This document shows, piece after piece, positions 5,549 to 8,954 of a stretch of 8,954 nt of DNA. A program made the position numbers and the translations under genes. Source of the stretch: Candidatus Cloacimonadota bacterium (GTDB lineage Bacteria; Cloacimonadota; Cloacimonadia; Cloacimonadales; Cloacimonadaceae). Each line of letters opens with the position of its first letter. Positions within the stretch are counted from its first letter, which is position 1. A model generated the notes under the pieces. That model saw only the letters and a list, made by a program, of their open reading frames with translations. It was not told the origin of the DNA and ran no database searches. The stretch spans positions 1 to 8,954 of the forward strand of contig JAGOIS010000057.1 in NCBI GenBank assembly GCA_017995495.1, read 5' to 3'.

Positions 5549-6565
5549 TCAGAAGATCTCCGGCTGGTAGTCCGAAGGTTTCACACCCAGGTGTTTGTAG
5601 GCTTTGAAAGTGACTTTGCGGCCCTGGGGCGTGCGTTCCAGAAACCCCTGCTGCACCAGGTAGGGCTCAAAGATCTCCTCGATGGTGCCGGCATCCTCGC
5701 CGACAGCCGTGGCCAGGGTTTTGAGGCCGACGGGGCCGCCGCGGTAGTTTTCCATGATGGTGAAAAGCAGGCGTTTGTCCATCTCGTCCAGGCCGGCATG
5801 GTCAACCTGCAGCATCTCCAACGCCTTGAGGGCAATATCCAGAGTGATCACTCCGTCTCCCATGATCTGGGCGAAATCACGCACGCGGCGCAGAAGGCGG
5901 TTCGCGATGCGCGGGGTGCCGCGGCTGCGGCGGGCCAGCTCAGCCACGCCTTCCGGGTCGGCGGGGATCTCCAGGATGGCGGCGGAACGCTGGATGATCT
6001 GCCTGATGGAGTCAAAATCGTAATAATCCAGCCGCAACACGATGCCAAAGCGGTCACGCAGCGGCGGGGTGAGCAATCCGGCCCGGGTGGTGGCGCCAAT
6101 CAAGGTGAAAGGCTCCACGCTGATGCGCAGGGTGCGGGCGCTGGGTCCGCTGTCCAGGATGATCTCCATCTGGAAATCCTCCATGGCGGGATAGATGTAT
6201 TCCTCGATCACGTGGCTGAGGCGGTGGATCTCATCTATGAACAGCACTTCGTGGCTTTGCAGGTTGGTGAGGATCCCGGCCAGGTCGCCCGGTTTTTCCA
6301 TCACGGGGCCGCTGCTGACTGTGATCTCCACCCCCAGTTCGCGCGCGATGATCCCAGCCAGAGTGGTTTTGCCCAAGCCGGGCGGGCCGTAGAAGAGAAC
6401 GTGGTCCAGTGGTTCCTTGCGGAGTTTGGCTGCCTTTATGGAAATGTCCAGCAGTTGTTTGAGGTGGCTCTGTCCGATGAATTCGGCGAGGGTGCGCGGA
6501 CGCAGCGCGCGGTCGAATTCAGTATCTTCAGGTCGTTCCAGGGGAGTGTTGATCCGTTCCAGCAT
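5549..6565 (-). CDS. ruvB: Holliday junction branch migration ATPase RuvB
   Basis: The protein has 338 residues, the normal full length. It shows the RuvB N-terminus ([12 protein letters not shown], 21-32), Walker [10 protein letters not shown] (60-68), Walker B LFIDEIHR (108-115), sensor 1 GATTRAG (157-163), the arginine-finger segment LRDRFG (169-174), and a C-terminal winged helix ending in [17 protein letters not shown], typical of the family. RuvB forms hexameric rings that pump DNA through RuvA-bound Holliday junctions, and RuvC then cuts them. Neither ruvA nor ruvC is next to it here. GAGGA overlapping the upstream gene's stop (6572-6576) lies 6 bases before the ATG, and only 9 bases separate the two genes. 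It therefore appears co-transcribed with glycan genes, an unusual setting for a recombination gene. No sign of damage or transfer is visible. Confidence 0.98.
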   Translation of the reverse strand: MLERINTPLERPEDTEFDRALRPRTLAEFIGQSHLKQLLDISIKAAKLRKEPLDHVLFYGPPGLGKTTLAGIIARELGVEITVSSGPVMEKPGDLAGILTNLQSHEVLFIDEIHRLSHVIEEYIYPAMEDFQMEIILDSGPSARTLRISVEPFTLIGATTRAGLLTPPLRDRFGIVLRLDYYDFDSIRQIIQRSAAILEIPADPEGVAELARRSRGTPRIANRLLRRVRDFAQIMGDGVITLDIALKALEMLQVDHAGLDEMDKRLLFTIMENYRGGPVGLKTLATAVGEDAGTIEEIFEPYLVQQGFLERTPQGRKVTFKAYKHLGVKPSDYQPEIF

Positions 6566-6574
6566 ATCTTATCC

Positions 6575-7291
6575 TCAGTGGAGTTTTCCCGCCAGGCGCA
6601 GGAAATGGAGTCTCCAGACCATCCCGGCCGCTTCCCAAACTATATGGCGGCTCATCTTGGAAACGCCGTTCACCCTGTCTGTGAAGACGATCGGCAACTC
6701 GTACAGGCGGAAGCCTTTGGCCCAGGCGCGGAAATTCATCTCGATCTGAAAGGCGTAGCCGTCGGAGAGGATCTTATCCAGGTCGATGGCCTCCAATACC
6801 CTGCGGTTGAAACATTTGAACCCGCCGGTGGGGTCTTTCACCGGCATGCCGGTGATCACCCTCACGTATTTGGAGGCGAAATAGCTGATCAGCAGGCGCT
6901 TGAAGGGCCAGTTGACGATGTTCACGCCCTGGCAATAGCGCGAGCCGATCACCAGGTCCTTGCTTTTGGCGGCTTCCAGCAAGCGCGGAATGTCGTTCGG
7001 ATCGTGGGAAAAGTCGGCGTCCATCTCAAGCACGTAGTCGTAGCCTTCTTTGAGGGCATACTTGAAGCCGGTAACGTAGGCGGAGCCGAGCCCCAGTTTG
7101 CGGGGCCGCTCGATCAGATGGAGCCGCGGTTCCGAGGCCATGATCTCTTTCACGGCCAGGGCGGTTCCGTCCGGAGAGTTGTCGTCCATCACCAGGATAT
7201 GCAGGTCCGGAGATTGTCTTAGCGCCGCGGGGATTATCCTGGCGATGTTTTCGATCTCGTTGTAGGTGGGAATGATGAGCAGGGCTTTCAT
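6575..7291 (-). CDS. Polyprenyl-phosphate glycosyltransferase, DPM1-like (GT2)
   Basis: The protein has 238 residues. It begins LLIIPTYNEIENI (4-16), the family-2 nucleotide-sugar fold, with DDNSPDGT (36-43) and the metal-binding DAD of LEMDADFSHDP (88-98). It continues with GSRY (116-119), DPTGGFKCF (153-161), GYAFQIEM (178-185) and FTDRVNGVSKMS (203-214). The order and spacing match dolichol/polyprenol-phosphate mannosyltransferase (DPM1) and its bacterial relatives, which move a hexose from GDP- or UDP-sugar to polyprenyl phosphate on the cytoplasmic membrane face. It lacks the C-terminal membrane helices and GtrA-like domain found in some relatives, so it is the short soluble form. The sugar cannot be read from the sequence. 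Its ATG shares four bases (ATGA) with the stop of the upstream acyltransferase gene, a sign of translational coupling. No strong RBS is seen of its own. Confidence 0.93.
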   Translation of the reverse strand: MKALLIIPTYNEIENIARIIPAALRQSPDLHILVMDDNSPDGTALAVKEIMASEPRLHLIERPRKLGLGSAYVTGFKYALKEGYDYVLEMDADFSHDPNDIPRLLEAAKSKDLVIGSRYCQGVNIVNWPFKRLLISYFASKYVRVITGMPVKDPTGGFKCFNRRVLEAIDLDKILSDGYAFQIEMNFRAWAKGFRLYELPIVFTDRVNGVSKMSRHIVWEAAGMVWRLHFLRLAGKLH

Positions 7292-8043
7292 TTCTTGTCC
7301 AGATTGTTTTCCAAAAGCTGTTCGGAGGGAACTTCCCGCAGCGGTTTGGCTGGGCTGCCCAGCACGATTTTGCCGGCGGGAACGTCGCGGGAAACCACCG
7401 CGCCGCCGGCCACACAGGCGTCTTCGGCCAGCACTTTTCCCGGCAGGATGGTGGCGTTCACACCGATCCTGGCTCCGCGTTTCAGCGTGACCCCCTTGAA
7501 ATGCTTGAAACGCTCCGGATCGCGGGCCATGTAGTTGTCGTTACTGGTGGCCACGCAGGGCGCCACGAAGCAATAGTCCTCGATCTCGGAATAGGCGGTG
7601 ATGTAGCAGTTGGTCTCAAATTTGTTGCGGGAGCCGATGGTCACGAAATTCTCGATGGCAACGTTGCGGCCGATGATGTTCAGCTCGCCGATCTTCACGT
7701 TTTCACGGATGGTGGCGAGGTCGGCGATCAGGTTGCTTTTGCCGATCTCGCATTGGGCGTAGACCACCACGTTGGCCCCGATCTGGCAGAGGTCGCCGAT
7801 CACAGCAGGTTTGAGGCCTTCAGGCAGCTTGAAGATGCTGCGGGGGGAGGAAAGCGGGGACTTGCCGATGATGGTGTTGTCGTCGATGCGCACGTTGCCG
7901 CCGATCACGCTGCCCGCGTGGATCACCACGTTGTGCCCGATCAGGCAATTGTCGCCGATGCGCACTCCGTCCAAAATGACCGCGTTCGCGCCTATGACCG
8001 TGTTTACGCCCACTCTGGCGCTGCTGGCGATATGCTGGTTCAT
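7288..8043 (-). CDS. Left-handed beta-helix (hexapeptide-repeat) acyltransferase
   Basis: The protein has 251 residues. It consists mostly of imperfect hexapeptides ([LIV]-G-x4 type), such as VGVNTVIGANAVILDGVRIG (11-30), IGHNVVIHAGSVIGGNVRID, IGANVVVYAQCEIG (88-101) and IGRNVAIENFVTIG (124-137). These build a left-handed beta-helix. A loop at about 61-78 interrupts the coils. The C-terminal part (SNDN at 167-170, then RGARIGVNATILPGKVL, VAGGAVVSRDVPAGKIVLGS and PAK) resembles WbpD/WlbB-type and WbbJ-type sugar acetyltransferases, which acylate nucleotide-linked amino sugars using acetyl-CoA as trimers. LpxA/LpxD-like transferases are more distant alternatives. A TTG one codon upstream is also open, but AGGAGG at 8048-8053 lies 4 bases from the ATG and only 1 from the TTG, so the ATG is chosen. 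It is the first gene of the minus-strand operon, divergent from the recombinase. Confidence 0.92.
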   Translation of the reverse strand: MNQHIASSARVGVNTVIGANAVILDGVRIGDNCLIGHNVVIHAGSVIGGNVRIDDNTIIGKSPLSSPRSIFKLPEGLKPAVIGDLCQIGANVVVYAQCEIGKSNLIADLATIRENVKIGELNIIGRNVAIENFVTIGSRNKFETNCYITAYSEIEDYCFVAPCVATSNDNYMARDPERFKHFKGVTLKRGARIGVNATILPGKVLAEDACVAGGAVVSRDVPAGKIVLGSPAKPLREVPSEQLLENNLDKK

Positions 8044-8047
8044 CAAA

Positions 8048-8053
8048 CCTCCT
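8048..8053 (-). promoter_or_regulatory. Ribosome binding site AGGAGG of the acyltransferase gene
   Basis: The plus strand reads CCTCCT, which is AGGAGG on the minus strand. It is the strongest Shine-Dalgarno in the window. It lies 4 bases from the ATG at 8043 and decides against the neighbouring TTG. Confidence 0.85.
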
Positions 8054-8064
8054 AAGCTTGGGGC

Positions 8065-8093
8065 AATATTTTTCTCGACAAGTTATCAGGCAA
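8065..8093 (-). promoter_or_regulatory. Candidate sigma70-type promoter of the glycan operon
   Basis: On the minus strand, TTGCCT (8093-8088, 4/6 to TTGACA) and AATATT (8070-8065, 4/6 to TATAAT) are separated by exactly 17 bases. Transcription would start near 8058, giving a leader of about 15 bases that just includes the ribosome binding site. The match is modest and made by eye. Confidence 0.35.
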
Positions 8094-8100
8094 GGAAAAA

Positions 8101-8160
8101 ATGAACATTCAGGTGTGCAAGCAATGGAAAAAGAACTACAAAGCTATTCGGAATTTCTGA
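8101..8160 (+). CDS. Possible 19-residue leader ORF overlapping the recombinase start
   Basis: An ATG at 8101 preceded by AAGGA (8092-8096, 4 bases away) opens a 19-codon frame ending at a TGA (8158-8160). The peptide is MNIQVCKQWKKNYKAIRNF, basic and without an export signal. It overlaps the first 37 bases of the recombinase gene in another frame. Its ribosome binding site is at least as good as that of the recombinase. It may be a translated leader that tunes the downstream gene, or it may be chance. Confidence 0.25.
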   Translation: MNIQVCKQWKKNYKAIRNF

Positions 8161-8954
8161 GGGCGGAGGGCAAATCCGCCTGCACTCTCTCCGCCTACAG
8201 CAGCGATCTGCGCCAGTTTTTGGGTTATGTGGGCAGGTTTTTTCCCGCTCAACCGGTGGTTGTTGAAATCAACGTGCTGATGATCCGGGACTGGCTGCGC
8301 GAACTGCATGAAAACAAGGTGGGAAACCGCAGCCTGTCGCGCAAAGCGGCGGCGCTCACCAGTTTTTTCCGCTGGCTCAAGCTCACGGGGCAGATAACCG
8401 TCAATCCCATGGACAAGATCAAGAGGCCCAAATTCGAAAAAGCCCTGCCTCATTTCTTCACCGAAGCGGAAATGTTAACCCTCCTGCGCGTACCCGATCT
8501 CGACAGTGTTTTCGGGGTGCGCAACCGGGCCATCCTCGAACTCCTTTATTCATCAGGCCTGCGCATCTCGGAACTGGCCGGACTCCGGCTGAGTGAGATC
8601 GACCTCAAACGCGGGTTGCTGAGAGTTTTTGGCAAAGGGTCCAAGGAACGTTTGGTGCCCCTGGGAGCGGAAGCGGCAAAAGCCATCGGCGCCTGGCTGC
8701 CCCTCAGGGAAAAACTGAGGCGTCCGGGAAGTTCCGACAAACTGTTCCTTACCAAAAGCGGCAGGGATTTTGACGGCCGCCAGCTTTACGCGATACTGAA
8801 CCAGTATTTTCGCCTCGTGGCGCAGAAAAAAGGTTACTCGCCCCACACCCTCCGCCACAGTTTTGCCACCCACATGCTGGCCAGGGGCGCAGACCTCCAG
8901 GCAATTCAGGAAATGCTGGGCCACGCGCAACTGGACACCACGGCAATTTATACC
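8124..8954 (+). CDS. xerC: Tyrosine recombinase of the XerC/XerD family, 3' end missing
   Basis: The frame is open from ATG 8124 to the last base: 277 residues, with only about the last 15-25 cut off. The N-terminal half (SYSEFLRAEGKSACTLSAYS and on through LTSFFRWLKLTG) is the SAM-like core-binding domain. The C-terminal half carries the catalytic set: Arg147 in SGLRISEL, Lys171 in GKGSKERLVPL, His241 and Arg244 in HTLRHSF, His267 in LGHAQLDTT and the nucleophile Tyr276 in IYT. Spacing matches XerC/XerD, which resolve chromosome dimers at dif with FtsK. Because it lacks phage- or integron-type insertions and has housekeeping length, a Xer role is preferred over an integrase. XerC versus XerD cannot be decided from what I see, so the symbol is provisional. 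AGGTG at 8111-8115 lies 8 bases from the ATG, a weak RBS. It is divergent from the glycan operon. Confidence 0.93.
   Translation, partial: MEKELQSYSEFLRAEGKSACTLSAYSSDLRQFLGYVGRFFPAQPVVVEINVLMIRDWLRELHENKVGNRSLSRKAAALTSFFRWLKLTGQITVNPMDKIKRPKFEKALPHFFTEAEMLTLLRVPDLDSVFGVRNRAILELLYSSGLRISELAGLRLSEIDLKRGLLRVFGKGSKERLVPLGAEAAKAIGAWLPLREKLRRPGSSDKLFLTKSGRDFDGRQLYAILNQYFRLVAQKKGYSPHTLRHSFATHMLARGADLQAIQEMLGHAQLDTTAIYT

Larger units (their letters stand above)
2680..8043 (-). other. Probable five-gene surface-glycan operon
   Basis: Five minus-strand genes follow each other with junctions of -4, +9, +50 and -16 bases, and a candidate promoter precedes the first. Order of transcription: acyltransferase, DPM1-like glycosyltransferase, ruvB, flippase, amidotransferase. 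No terminator-like hairpin with a T-run was seen within it. The 50-base gap before the flippase is the only place with room for a secondary promoter, and I see no convincing one. Confidence 0.75.

Noticed and set aside
5504..7222. A 572-codon open frame on the plus strand opposite ruvB and the glycosyltransferase
   Set aside because: It is antisense to two genes with clear family motifs, has a composition rich in His, Gln, Gly and Val typical of reverse-strand reading of GC-rich genes, matches no domain and has no ribosome site.
8044..8046. TTG as the start of the acyltransferase
   Set aside because: AGGAGG would lie only 1 base away; the ATG immediately after it is better spaced and is the stronger codon.
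8124..8954. Phage or genomic-island integrase marking a mobile element
   Set aside because: Length, motif spacing and the absence of an arm-binding N-terminal domain fit a housekeeping Xer protein; no tRNA, att repeat or other mobile gene is visible nearby.

Overview
The window holds ordinary bacterial chromosome: eight protein genes (two cut by the window ends) and one repeat-packed non-coding stretch of about 600 bases. It is fairly GC-rich by eye. A secretory signal peptide, a lipid-carrier glycosyltransferase, a flippase and a sugar acyltransferase point to a Gram-negative-type bacterium that makes a surface polysaccharide. The overall style would fit an uncultured lineage such as Cloacimonadota, but that is an impression; nothing here fixes the taxon.

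Layout. (1) Bases 1-660, plus strand: the 3' part of a gene with a sigma-factor-like helix-turn-helix and an unrecognised C-terminal domain. (2) 749-1342, plus: a small exported protein with its own promoter and a good ribosome binding site. (3) 1343-1957: a gene-free stretch with several short-period tandem repeats, a cluster of GATC sites and a 71-bp near-perfect inverted repeat built from 11-bp units. (4) 1958-2683, plus: a class I SAM-dependent methyltransferase whose stop overlaps the stop of the converging operon. (5) 8043-2680, minus: a tightly packed five-gene operon. In transcription order it encodes a hexapeptide-repeat acyltransferase, a DPM1-like polyprenyl-phosphate glycosyltransferase, the Holliday-junction helicase RuvB, a Wzx-type polysaccharide flippase and an asparagine-synthase-like amidotransferase. 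(6) 8124-8954, plus, divergent from the operon: a XerC/XerD tyrosine recombinase that runs off the right edge just after its catalytic tyrosine.

How the parts fit. Four of the five operon genes suit modification and export of a lipid-linked sugar: N- or O-acylation, transfer to a polyprenyl phosphate, flipping across the inner membrane, and amidation of a sugar acid. The methyltransferase at the converging end could modify the same glycan or a lipid. RuvB is a housekeeping recombination gene lodged inside this operon, and the neighbouring Xer recombinase is also a chromosome-maintenance gene. I see no CRISPR array, phage genes, insertion sequence, rRNA or tRNA, and nothing that I can claim as a new defence or mobile system. 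The least explained elements are the phased inverted repeat at 1741-1811, the GATC-rich repeat cluster before it, the amidotransferase that has lost its glutaminase active site, and the C-terminal domain of the first gene.
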